DNA from: Moringa oleifera
Taxonomy: Eukaryota > Streptophyta > Magnoliopsida > Brassicales > Moringaceae
NCBI GenBank assembly: GCA_021397835.1
Contig: JAJFZO010000165.1
Coordinates: 186,001 to 250,000, forward strand
Direction of reading: 5' to 3'
Length of the DNA: 64,000 nt
The stretch's first letter is position 1; each line of letters starts with the position of its first letter. The notes under the pieces were generated by a model. The model saw only the letters and a program-made list of their open reading frames with translations, was not told the DNA's origin and made no database searches. This document shows, piece after piece, positions 1 through 10,638 of the stretch. Made by a program: the position numbers and the translations under genes.

Positions 1-2321
1 ACCCACATAAATTTGACTTATTGTCATCTCCACCAAGAAAGTTAATTTTAGTAACTTATAATTTATTTAGATCTTGTATGAACGAAAATGCCTTTTTCAC
101 GTAAAAACTTATGAAACTTATTTCATTCTTCTTTAAATATATGAATGGAAGATGCCCCTAGAACTAGTTTTTCTCGATCATTTAAGGAAAAAACCATAAC
201 ATTATGCCCTAAAATAAAACTATATGAAGCCCTTCTGAATGACCTATAACGGAGTCTACTACGCTATTTCTTGGCTTTTCTCTTTTTTCTTTCCTTTCGT
301 CTTCCTTGAGTGGAGTTAGCGAATCATAGAGTTGAAAGTGATCTTGCCTTCCTTTTAAGGTAAGAAACAATTCATTTTGATTCAATTGCAAGAGAATAAC
401 CTCTTTTTAGAGTTTTATATGAATACTATGCTAAACAATCTATTTATATTTTTTTCTAAAAAAATGAAAAAAATAGACTATCCTAATAAAGATATGGCAA
501 AGGCATCACTCTGTCTATTAGGTGCCCCTCTTCCTATCGCATCGAAGGTAAGAGCTTTTTCTATCATAGATTCATCTTTCTCCTTTAGGAGGGGGCTGAA
601 CTCGAGTTAACTAACTGTAATATGCTAGACACTAGTCTTTTCATTTTTAGTTCTATTGTCTTTCGCATCGACAATTCTTAAAAAGAGACTCTTCTTACTT
701 CCATTGGCCAAGCTTCAATCTCTTAGAGTGGATGTGGCCACTTTAGATCATCAAAATGGGGACTCTTTTCTCTATAAGGCTATTGGTTGATAGAACTCCA
801 AGGTTTTATAGTTAGAAGGTAGATCTTGTGCGAGCAATGAATTCAAAGATGCGTATCCAACTTATTTCTATGGTTCGATTAGTCTCAAGGGATCGGCTTA
901 TGACTCAATCCATTTTTGAAGCCTTTTAAAAGCTGCTAGAAAGGAAGAATCCCACCCTACTGGTAGAGGACTTACTTCAAAAAGAGGATAAAAAGGATCC
1001 ATCCTTAATAGACGGGTGAAACTCACCGAGATCAATCATCAAGCTACCCATGGTCAAAGAGGGAGTTAACGGGAAGAAAACCATATCGCTGTTGAACCAT
1101 GGGCTAATTCTTTAAAAAAAAAAGACTAAAGGAATGCAATAAAAGGGCCATTGCTATAATTAAAGGTGATGACTAGCTATCTCAGATAGGATAGAAAGGC
1201 TTGATCGGCAACCATAGATTGAAAGGTCTTTCTCCATTATTTGAAAGAGCCATTGATTCACACTGCTTACTATAGCGAAAAGATAGGGTTTTGGTTTGCT
1301 TTTCCTAAATAGAGATTAAACCAAAGTTGGTCAATTTGATTAACTATCTTGCACGAAGGGTGGAGCATATGATAATTCAGAGCTAACTCAAATAGAGAGC
1401 TCACACTCATCTTGCTTTTGAGAGGTGGCACTTTAAGGCCCCTCTTTGCCGAGTAGGGCGACATAACGAATAAAAAATGGATTAGAAGCATAATGGTTGA
1501 GAGCTCCTAATTAGACTGTTATTTGCTACATAAATGGATAGAAAGGCATCCTAAGCATGGTTGACGAGAAAGTTGCATTTTGCTCGGGATGAGAGGGCTC
1601 TTTATGCTAGGAAGCACAGTTGAATGTGAGATTTATCCCTTTTTTAGGGTTGGTCTCATCAAAGTAATCGAGGATGTGATAGCCTAAGCACTTACTAAAA
1701 GTAGCCTCATCTTTACTCAATGATGGAATCCTTGAATCCAGTGCATTCTAGGTCTCCACAATGGGTTTGAATAATCTGTTCTCTTCTGGCCCGATGGGTT
1801 TTCAAGGTCTTCTTTTGAAGGTATTAGATAAGATGGTTCAGGTTTAGGTTCATAGATTGCAAGAGATGGCTCATTATCTTTATTCTTATACCTAGAAAAG
1901 GTCGGATCGAGGGACAAAAATCACTTCATCAATAGCAACAATTGACGTCATTCCATTTGATCAATTAAGAGCAGAGGAATCTAGAGAACAGGAGTAGGAG
2001 AGAGAGGAGGTGATGTTTCCTTCTACCTAAATGTCAAAGGCTTAGCGTACTCTTTACAGGGGAGGTAGTTGCCTAATCGAGTGGGCTGACACCAGACCCA
2101 TTCTTACTTACCTTATTCCCCTGACCACTTTTTTATGCTTTTTATGTAATGCCAACTTGTTTAATAGTGTAATGACATGAGCTTTACTTCCTTATTTTGT
2201 GTGTGCTGTGTTTTCTTGCTTTCTAAGGTATCGACTTGTCGGGCTGACTCGTTGAGTTGTAAAGACAGGTAAGTGAATTTGGGTATTTTGGATAGTTAAA
2301 GGATTTTTTTTTAATTTTTTC

Positions 2322-3401
2322 AGTTCCTCAAGGCCTTACGAGATGAATTTGAGCCATTACATTACTTTCTATTGTTGCAAATGTAGTCTATCTTTGTTGT
2401 TAATCTACAGTCCTAGTCCTTTTTTGTGCATTTAATTACTAGATCCAATCGAAGGATTGCTAAAGATGAGTACTACAACCATCAAATAGGATGTTGGAAG
2501 GCAAATTGTCCTAAAAAACTTATAAATGAGCAAAAAAAGTTAAATGTTATGAGTCATGGATCCTCTCAGTAGACACATGCACCTGCGAGATCCATTACAG
2601 CTTTGTCCACCCTATCTTATTCATCATTCATTGATCAGCCTGCTACTTTTGGAAATGTCACCCCCGAGATGGTTCAGTCTATGATTACACAACAATTCTA
2701 GTAGTGACTTGGTTCTTTTGTTGGATCTCTGCCTACAAGTGCCGCTGTGATGTTTGTTTCTGATACAGGTATGTTTTGTTCCTCACTATTAGTCCCCCTC
2801 TTCTTGAATTTTTGATTCCGGTGCATTTCATCACATGACATCTAATTTTTTTAATCAATTGCTCTTGTTTATTCCTTTTTCATTCATAATGCAGATGGAT
2901 CCCCTAGGACAATTAATCAAATCGGATCCATCACTATTGGCTCCGGTCCCTAATGTTTTTCATGCTTCTCGTCCATCACTTAAAAACTTTATTTTAGTCA
3001 GATTAAAGATTCAAGATGTGTACGTTATTGTTTTCCTCCTCTGGCTGCATTATGCAAGATCAGCATTTAAGGAAGTCGATTGGGACAAGATGTAGAGAGG
3101 GGGAGCTTTACATGCTAGAGCATCTAGATATTCCTTCTTAACTTTTTAGAGATCATTCCTCTACTTTATCTGCATTTCATTTAAAGAAGCAATCTTTATT
3201 ATTGTATTTGTGGCATTCTAGATTAGGGCATGTTTTCTAGTTTTTATTTGAAGTACATGTTATATATTGGTTTACTAGGTAATGTTCCATATTCTGAAGT
3301 ATCTGATTACAAGGTCTATAAACTAGCTAAGTTTTCTGCACTTTCGTTTAAAAACAATAATTATTCTTTTTCATTTGATCTTATTCATTCTGATGTGTAG
3401 G
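2322..3401 (+). mobile_element. Ty1/copia retrotransposon fragment (gag to GAG-pre-integrase), copy A
   Basis: Broken plus-strand frames spell copia Gag and pol pieces in order. FLKALRDEFEPL near 2,326 is the Gag region. A decayed CCHC knuckle (YYNHQIGCWKANCPKK) lies near 2,470-2,520. The protease-integrase spacer (HLRKSIGTRCREGELYMLE) is near 3,065-3,120. LWHSRLGHV, the GAG-pre-integrase HxxxH region, is near 3,210-3,235, followed by the integrase-start phrase DLIHSDV near 3,380-3,400. There are no LTRs and no reverse transcriptase, and stops are frequent. It sits inside mitochondrial-like DNA. Such fragments are common in plant mitochondrial genomes, so it may have arrived with the mitochondrial DNA. 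Confidence 0.7.
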
Positions 3402-3898
3402 GTCAAGCCTCGTTACAAAACCAAAACATAAAAAAAGTTTCCAAACTTGAAATACATCCGGGCACTTTGCTAGACAGTAAATTGGTGACAAACACACTTG
3501 AGGTCATGAACCCATACGTTGATCAGGGGGATGTTTAAAGGTGATGTCTGCGAGGCTGGAGACTTAGTCTTTAAACTTTGACAACTTTTTGCAAAAGCAT
3601 GAAGAGAAGTCTAGTATCATTTTCGACGACTTCGAATCTTTTAATCTTGAGTCAAGCCTCGTTACAAAACCAAAACATAAAAAAAGTTTCCAAACTTGAA
3701 ATACATCCGGGCACTTTGCTAGATAGTAAATTGGTGACAAACGCACTTGAGGTCATGAACCCATACGTTGATCAGGGGGATGTTTAAAGGTGATGTCTGC
3801 GAGGCTGGAGACTTAGTCTCTAAACTTTGACAACTTTTTGAAAAGCATGAAGAGAAGTCTAGTATCATTTTCGACGACTTCGAATCTTTTAATCTTGA
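3402..3898. repeat. 249-bp tandem duplication in copy A
   Basis: Two near-identical direct copies, 3,402-3,650 and 3,651-3,898. They start with GTCAAGCCTCGTT and differ by a few substitutions and a short indel. Copy B has one copy at the matching place (about 17,989-18,235), so the duplication is specific to copy A. I see no gene in it. The minus ORF 3,719-4,033 overlaps it and its family is unknown. Confidence 0.85.
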
Positions 3899-4139
3899 GT
3901 CCGTTAATGATCTTAAGCAAATTCGCATAGGCAAAGCTCTACCCACATAAGAAAAGCAAGCATTCACCAGTTTCTTCAAGGACATGTTCATTGTTTTGCC
4001 TTTTGGTACGAAGACATGCAAGATTAGACTCAAATCTAGTCGAACACAAGCTTCCCATAAAACCCAGTGCTCAGCCCGTCAAGGCAAGGCTGATATCTTT
4101 TGTAATAGCCAAGGATAAGTTTGATTCATTAGGTTTTTC

Positions 4140-4436
4140 GATTTGTTCAAAAAAGAAACGAGAGACAAGAAAACATCTTTGAATGTGATTAAAAAGAACA
4201 ATCTAAAATAAACCAAGATTAAATTTTGGGTCATTTCCTAATGCATGATCTGTCATAATCTCTTCGATCTTTTTATTTATGTGCCAGAATAAAGAAAGAT
4301 TTGGTGGGAAAGTAGAAGATATTTTTTTGTATATGATAATCAAAGGGAGTGGGAAAACTGCAGTAATTCTTTGAAAAAGCCTGATTCTCTTTGTCTTCGA
4401 GCTTTCATTTTTTAATGCACTCTTTCGTTTTTTCAT
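4140..4436 (-). pseudogene. sdh4: sdh4 (succinate dehydrogenase subunit 4), mitochondrial pseudogene, copy A
   Basis: Sdh4 is a membrane anchor of respiratory complex II, encoded in the mitochondrion of many plants. The start MKKRKSALKNE overlaps the cox3 stop by four bases, as in plant mitochondrial genomes. The frame continues through FPLPLIIIYKKIS and LSLFWHINKKIEEIMTDH. A frameshift after about residue 68 then leads to an early stop at 4,203. The missing tail, LILVYFRLFFLITFKDVF, is readable in the next frame down to about 4,140. Without correct import and editing this is not a working gene. Confidence 0.85.
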
Positions 4437-5175
4437 ATACCTCCCCACCAATAGATAGAGACAAATTGGAATAACCGAACCATATCTACAAAATATCAGT
4501 ACCATGCAATTACTTCAAAGCCAACTTGATTCTCCTTCATCAGATGACCAAGATATTATCGAATACCACATATGATCAAGAAAAGAGTACCAATAATCAC
4601 ATGAAAACCATGAAAACTAGTTGCTTGATAATATTTCATTTCTTAAAAGCTAGTGAATACTAGAGCCAGTAGAAACGGTAGTTACTGAAGCATAAACTGC
4701 TCATTTTTCCTTCCTCACGAGTATAGCATGATGACCCTAAGTTATGATAACTCCAAATGAAGGGAGAATAGGGGTATTAAGAAAAGGGATTTCCTAAGGA
4801 TCTAAAACTTAAATCCCTTTTGCAGCCAAGTACCTCTGATCTCTACCACAGGTGCCAAAGAAGAATGGGAAAAAGCCTAAAAAAGAGCAAAAAAAATATA
4901 ACTTTCGATACGATGAACGGAATAAAACCATATCGAAGTCCTAATTATACAACTTTGGCATGATTTCTTTCTAATGTGGATTCATGTAGAACATCGCACC
5001 ACCATACGAACATGATATATAGGATAAATATGAGGTCTAAACTGAAAAGTGTTGCACCCCTTTGAAATGGGTGCATATACATCACACCTCCTGCGATGGT
5101 TGCCAAAGCTTCGAATGAAACCAAAATAGAACTTAGATTTACCAAATGATAAGAATGTCTCTAAGATTCAATCAT
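4433..5175 (-). pseudogene. cox3: cox3 (cytochrome c oxidase subunit 3), mitochondrial pseudogene, copy A
   Basis: Cox3 is a core subunit of respiratory complex IV. The start MIES is followed at once by a TAG. Later text reads [18 protein letters not shown], then [13 protein letters not shown], and near the end [17 protein letters not shown]. An in-frame gap of about 48 nt falls just before HGFHV, between residues reading YYQA and TSFHGF. It removes about 16 residues and is also present in copy B. The total is 743 nt against about 798 nt for intact plant cox3. Proline codons remain at NTPILP, where plant cox3 transcripts are edited to leucine, so the source was mitochondrial DNA and not edited RNA. 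Confidence 0.9.
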
Positions 5176-5560
5176 AAACCACTTTGTCGATGACCTAAAA
5201 TCAAAGGTGCAGGTTGATCTCTCTAGTTAAGGCTTTATTCATTTATTCACTTAACACATAGGAAGGACTTACTCTCGCAGTGGCTCGACTTGGTAGCTAT
5301 GCTCCCCGCGGGTAATAGCAAAAGATTTAAGAATGAACAATCTTATAAACAAAAAGAGTGATTGAGTCCGACTCAAGCAAGTAAGTGAAAGGCCTGGCAA
5401 GAGAGCGACTTCGACTCGCGAATGATCAGCAAGTGAAGAATTGATCCTTTTGCACCAGTACTGTTGTGGGGTGATTTGAAAAAGAGTATATCTTTCTTAT
5501 AGTGGCCTCCATCCCACTATTCTGGTTGAGAATCTTTTCTGTGACCAAGTCATAATGAGA

Positions 5561-6020
5561 TCCTTCTTTGGCCTTGTAGAACATAGATTACTTATGTCAT
5601 TCCGACAAGTGATCCCCCATCCAAGATTGGAAAAAGTGCTATACGAGGACTTTGAGATCAAAAATAATATGTTTCTTTCCATTTCTCGTGAGCCACTTAT
5701 TTTTCCAAAATAAGAGATCAAAGTGATTTTACTCTTTTTTCCTAATGAGTCGACAACTTTACACCATTAGGATACTTCAAATAAATTAGAGTACATAAGG
5801 ATATATAGGTGCTAAAATCTCTTCTCAAAATATCTTCCAAACTATTAAAGATTGCTCTGGATCTTGTACCTTGATTGAAAGCAATTAGTTCTGTAGTTTT
5901 AAAATTCTGTTGATCCTAAGTACTCCATCTCCATCATTGAATGGGAATATAGAAAGTAAAGAAGAAAAGGCATAATCAGAAGAATTGTGAAAAATAAGTG
6001 AATTTATTCAATCGAGGCAT
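5561..6020 (-). pseudogene. atp8: atp8 (orfB, ATP synthase subunit 8), mitochondrial pseudogene, copy A
   Basis: Plant mitochondrial atp8 encodes a small membrane subunit of the ATP synthase Fo part, usually about 159 residues. The start reads [14 protein letters not shown] and then hits TGA where tryptophan is expected. [20 protein letters not shown] and [15 protein letters not shown] are readable at 5,600-5,720 in the C-terminal half. Several frameshifts separate the parts. It lies upstream of cox3 on the same strand, the usual mitochondrial neighbour in many plants. Confidence 0.85.
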
Positions 6021-6592
6021 TCTTGTTTGACTGAGAAAAATGATTCCTATAAAAAGCTTAATGGAGTTTAGCCTGTAGGAGTAGTAAAAAAATTTAGTGA
6101 GTTATGGTTAGTTGTTGACCAATGGAAAGGCATGAGAAAAAGAAAAAAGAGAGGTGGAGAAGGTATGGAAAGGCCTAATTTTATTAATAAGGGACCTTTT
6201 CTCGAAAAAATAAATATAATAATCAGTTAACCTAATCTTATTTCTGCATTTCAAGAGCTTAACTCTTATATACAAAATTATCAGTCTAGTTTGTCACAAG
6301 GCATGCAAATGAGGAGGGCTAGCCTATGTGGAAGAAAGATGTCAAACTACAGGCACTCGAGAACAACAAGAGAAAGGTCAGTCACTGAACATTAACCTCA
6401 TCTTAATAAAAAAAAAAGGATAAGTAAATAAACCCGTGGAATGAGACCAATCTTCTCATATTGGATCATTACCCAACAGGCAGCTCATAAGTAATACTTT
6501 TATGGAGTGGTTTTTATGCCTTTTCTTGTGCTGTAAGAAGGGTTATTGCATTATCCTACCTAGACTCGAATTAGTTAGTGCATGATTGTTGC

Positions 6593-6618
6593 ATATATAT
6601 ATATATATATATATATAT
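6593..6618. repeat. (AT)n microsatellite
   Basis: About 13 AT dinucleotides. In copies B and C this position is a shorter TA-rich run (20,957-20,967; about 32,373-32,380). The left junction of unit 3 lies here. Confidence 0.9.
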
Positions 6619-8149
6619 TGTGCGTGCTTCTCATCATGTAAAGCACTTCTACCTGCTAGGAAGCTTGGTGCCTCTTCCTTATCTATATCTGAAACCTTGC
6701 CTGAGCCAAGGGAGCATTTTTTCTATCGCATGAATTAGGAGCTAGGAAGAAATTCTTCCTCTAAATAGATGGCGAGAATATGTTCTTGGTGGTAGGGCAT
6801 GGTTAAGCTTTTAGTAAGCATGGAGTAAAAGAAACTAGTCGATCAAGATAACATTTCCACTAGATGCCTTCATCCCACCTAGTAGCAGTAACATAAGCGT
6901 GTGTGAAAGCCCATTTACTGCTACCAATAACCCAAGAGAAGGGAACTCCACATTTTTGGAACCATTGAACGTCGTCATCAACTCCCATCTGAAGGGGCAC
7001 CAGTTTTCCATTCATTTTTTCTTCTCCTGCCCTTTGCTAGATAGAAGCTATCAAGCCCTCCCGATCATCAAAGCTCAGAAGCAGGCGAAGGGAATTTGCA
7101 TCTCAAAATGACTCTTTTTTTTTTTTTTATCCTTCCCTCAACTTTAAATCCATTTGCCATCCTTGTATACTCTGCTTTTGAAGAGCCAGAATAAAGGATA
7201 AGATATGAGGCCACCTCTCCTAGTCTCAATTGGGGTTCCCATCATTCAGTGAAGGCTCCAAGCCATCGCCATATTCATCCTCACTGGTTACCATTGACCC
7301 CTATGTTGCATTCGATCCATCTGTCCCATCACCAAAGGCGGATATTTGCCTAGGTATCTGATGCGTTTCATCAGACTAGTAAGGGAAATCAGTCATAGAT
7401 AGGCCCTACAACTATCTCCATTCATCAAAAACTCTTAATTAAGAGTCCAGGGCAGGCTAACCATTAGTATCTTATCTTTTTTCATCTTTTTTGGTGGCAC
7501 TAGTAGAAAGGAAGTACTAGCCAATGAACCTTGACTCTCTACTCTCTCCCAACAAATCAAGAAATCTAATGCGATCAGTAAATGCATAACTTGGATTGGA
7601 ATCTTGGGATTGATAGATAGATATTCGCTAGGTTTAATATTGGTTTGTCGCTCATTCACTCCTTTTTGTACTGGATCGAATTAATTAAATGGGTCACTGG
7701 GAAGGGATTAGCTTATTCGTAGCTTAGATGTCGCCACAAAGCCTTCATTCATCAATTCTTGGCACTTGAGACTGGGTGGCATTCAAATTTGAAGGATTTT
7801 ATGCGCTCCGTACCACCGTTGAAAGATTGAGGATACATCATAGGCTTTTGATCTCTCGAGCTTGGGATCCATTGGTATACATAATAAGATCGACCGATTG
7901 CTTGGTTCGATCCTCACCTTTCCTTCACTAATGGGCACGGTAGTTCTCAGAGTGAAACTAGGCAGGAGATTGGGATTGATAAACGGAAGGTTACATTTCG
8001 CCATGAGAGGCAAAGAACGAAAAATTAGAAAAACTGGACTAGGAAAGTCGCCCTTGAGTCGTAAGGATAAGCTTAACATAAATTAGGCGAGAGAGCCCGT
8101 ATGACAACAACTCTAGTGGCCCATGCATAAAAGCCCTTATGACAATAAT

Positions 8150-9893
8150 TAGTATTGACAATGTAAGAATTTCAAACCTAAACCTAAAAAATTTATGTTG
8201 ATTTAAATAAACTCAAAACATAAAACTATTATACATCAAATATCATTTTAGATAACATAAACTTACTCCACTTTACTTAAAATATACAAAGTACACTTTT
8301 TACTAACCAAAAATAGATTTTTTTTATAACTCATAAAAAGTTTAAAAGAGGGATCTAATAAACATAGAAAGGTAAAAATGAAAAAAAAAAAAAAAACAAC
8401 AACAACAAGAAAAAGAAAGAAAGAAAAATGTTTATCTTTGTAATAATGAATGAAGATAATAGTAAAACAAATCTTTTTTTTTTTCATCAAATGAAAGATG
8501 CACTAATTAATGAAAACCTAAAAAAAATTGAATTTGCATGTATTATCTTTTCGATATAAAGGAGTTTGACAATTATGAAATTAAATATCATTTTACTAAA
8601 AACATAAAAATTTGAAAAGAAAACGCATGAACATATTAAAAATAAAAATAAAAGATAAATATAATAAATTAAATTAAATTTTTTAATTTTATCGAACTCT
8701 TAATATTGAAAAGAGTTAAAGGTTTCATCTGCATATAGTATAAATATTTTAAGATCATAATTATCACTAAATTTAAATTTGAATTATAAATTATTATTAG
8801 TTTAAAATTTTGCAATTTTAAGATTAAATTTATTTTTAAATTTAAGCTTGAAAATATTTTGATATAAGTTATCATGCCAATATAAATATAAATTTATGTT
8901 GGTGTGAAAATATTTAAAAGATTATCAAGACATAAAATATTTAAAATATGCCAATATCTAATTAATATAAATATAAAAATATTTTGATTTATATTAATTT
9001 GTATGTAAAGATTATCCGATCTAATACATAGACACATGTACACATAAATACATATACACATATAACCGGAAACATTTGAGGAATTCTTAAGGCATTCACA
9101 TCAATCTAGCACTTATGTGGATTTAAGTTTTATTTATACATATACTTTATTTAAAAAATTAAATTTAATCTTAAAATTGATACTATTTGAGTTTCAAATC
9201 ACTATAAATTATATATATGATAACATAAATTATTTTTCTTTTAAAAATACTCAATTTTGTTTGAGCTAATTTTGAAAAATTATAAAATTTTCATATTTTT
9301 TAAATAAAATACAATAAATTTAAAATAAATAAAAAATAAAAATATTAAATGATGAAAGAAAAAGAAGAAGAATGAGTTTCCAAACGTGACAGAGGGTAAT
9401 TGAATAATTTCAGAAGGCATAAGGGTCAAAAGGTTTTTCAATTTTAAATTGCAAAGTTGTGTTTTGTCTAATGTCAGGTTAAATTGGTAATTTTAAGGAG
9501 TGAGGGCATTATGGTGATTTCATAAAATGGATAAATATCAAACATATAAAAATAGATATTTAAAAAAAAAAGTTCTGAAAGATAAAAATGAAAGCGAAAA
9601 TAAAATAAAAAAAAGGAGACTAGGGCCTCTTTAGTCTATATGGGAAGAATAGAGGGAGTTGACGATATTGGCCTGTCAGCACTCCCTTGTGTAGTCCCTG
9701 GGCATGTAGTGGCTGGCGAGGTGATCGAGATGAGCTTAGAAGTGATGGAGTATAGAGTCGAAGACACCGTTGGTGTTTTTCCTTTGCTTTTCCCCTGAAG
9801 ACAGAAGGAACATATAATACATTTTTCTTTCCTTTCATTATACTTTGGTGCTAAAAGTTATCTTCTTTGTTTTTTTAACTAATAAATAGTAAA
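8150..9893. repeat. AT-rich spacer, unit 1
   Basis: Very AT-rich DNA with poly-A and poly-T runs. It is shared with 22,215-23,230 (truncated) and 33,910-35,432 (internally deleted). The only coding trace is the dehydrogenase fragment at 9,658-9,798. No other gene is visible. The minus ORFs at 8,263-8,490 and 8,669-8,875 are low-complexity by-products. Confidence 0.7.
9658..9798 (+). pseudogene. Zinc-type alcohol dehydrogenase (GroES-like domain) fragment, copy A
   Basis: A 47-codon open stretch contains ALPCVVPGHVVAGEVIEM, then EYRVEDTVGVFP and a stop. This follows the MDR alcohol/cinnamyl-alcohol dehydrogenase pattern PGHExxGEVxxxGxxVxxxxxGDxVGV. The usual Glu after GH (a structural or zinc-site residue) is Val, and the Gly-Asp of the GD motif is Glu-Asp. 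Only this exon-sized piece is present, so it is a captured fragment. The family call rests on motif recall. Confidence 0.55.
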
Positions 9894-10638
9894 CCAATAT
9901 ACAACCACATCTATGAAGCCAAATCACCCTCAAAACCAGGTTTCTTTACCTGAGTGGAAATAGAACTTACCAACTGAACATGCTGGAAACCTGCAAGTGT
10001 ATTTGGTCATAGGTCACGTTAAGGTCTATCAAGTATTTATTACAACCCAAGACTTGGAGATGCAAAACCAACAGGTGTGAGCATGAGCAGCCTATCAGTA
10101 GAAGAATGAAACTCAAACACATTTATCCCAACGCTAGAGTGGTTTACAACTAAAAGGCTTTCATCCAACATCCTTCTTCAGCATTACTCTATTTTATGAT
10201 TCGTAAGAACTGAAAAATAATTAATTACTTAGTAGTTTAATTTATTAAGTCATTCAGCTTCTCCAACCTCACCATTTCTTTCCTGTTCTCCATTCCAAAA
10301 CTAAACCCCATTGACCATATGCAGTGATGAATGTGATTATTGTAAAGAACAACAGGAAGAAAGGAAAAGCATCAGCTGATAAAGAGAATGTCATACAACA
10401 ATGCTACAGAACTGATAGCTAAAGTTTAAGAGGCGAATTCTAGAAAGTAGGCTGTCAGTAATTTTTTTTGATTGACATAAGAAAAGATAACATAAGAAGA
10501 AAGATCCAAGAAAAAAAGAAAGAAAGTAAAAAAGCATTAATATAGTCCATGAAAGAAGGGGGGAAACAAAAACCAGACCCATCCAACACTTTCCCTTCCC
10601 CACGCAGAAAGAAGATAATAGGCCATTTAAAATATTAC

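Larger units (their letters stand above)
1..8150. other. Nuclear mitochondrial insertion, copy A
   Basis: This GC-richer block carries the plant mitochondrial gene order atp8, cox3, sdh4 on the minus strand, all broken by stops and frameshifts. The rest, 1-2,300 and 6,100-8,150, shows no gene I recognise and resembles plant mitochondrial intergenic DNA. Short ORFs at 209-391, 1717-1917 and 7435-7659 (minus) have partial counterparts in other copies but no family I know. The right edge is set by the fall in GC content and is approximate. Confidence 0.8.

Noticed and set aside
5260..5460. Possible tRNA or structured RNA in the atp8-cox3 spacer (GGTAGCTATGCTCC region)
   Set aside because: I could not form a cloverleaf with a T-loop (TTCRANNC) at correct spacing in either copy.
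1..8150. The idea that this is authentic mitochondrial genome and not a nuclear copy
   Set aside because: All three respiratory genes are broken, the block is duplicated, and it is flanked by intron-containing nuclear gene fragments. Misassembly cannot be fully excluded.
8263..8875. Minus-strand ORFs rich in Phe, Lys and Ile in the AT-rich spacer
   Set aside because: Composition by-products. They are not conserved in the other two spacer copies.
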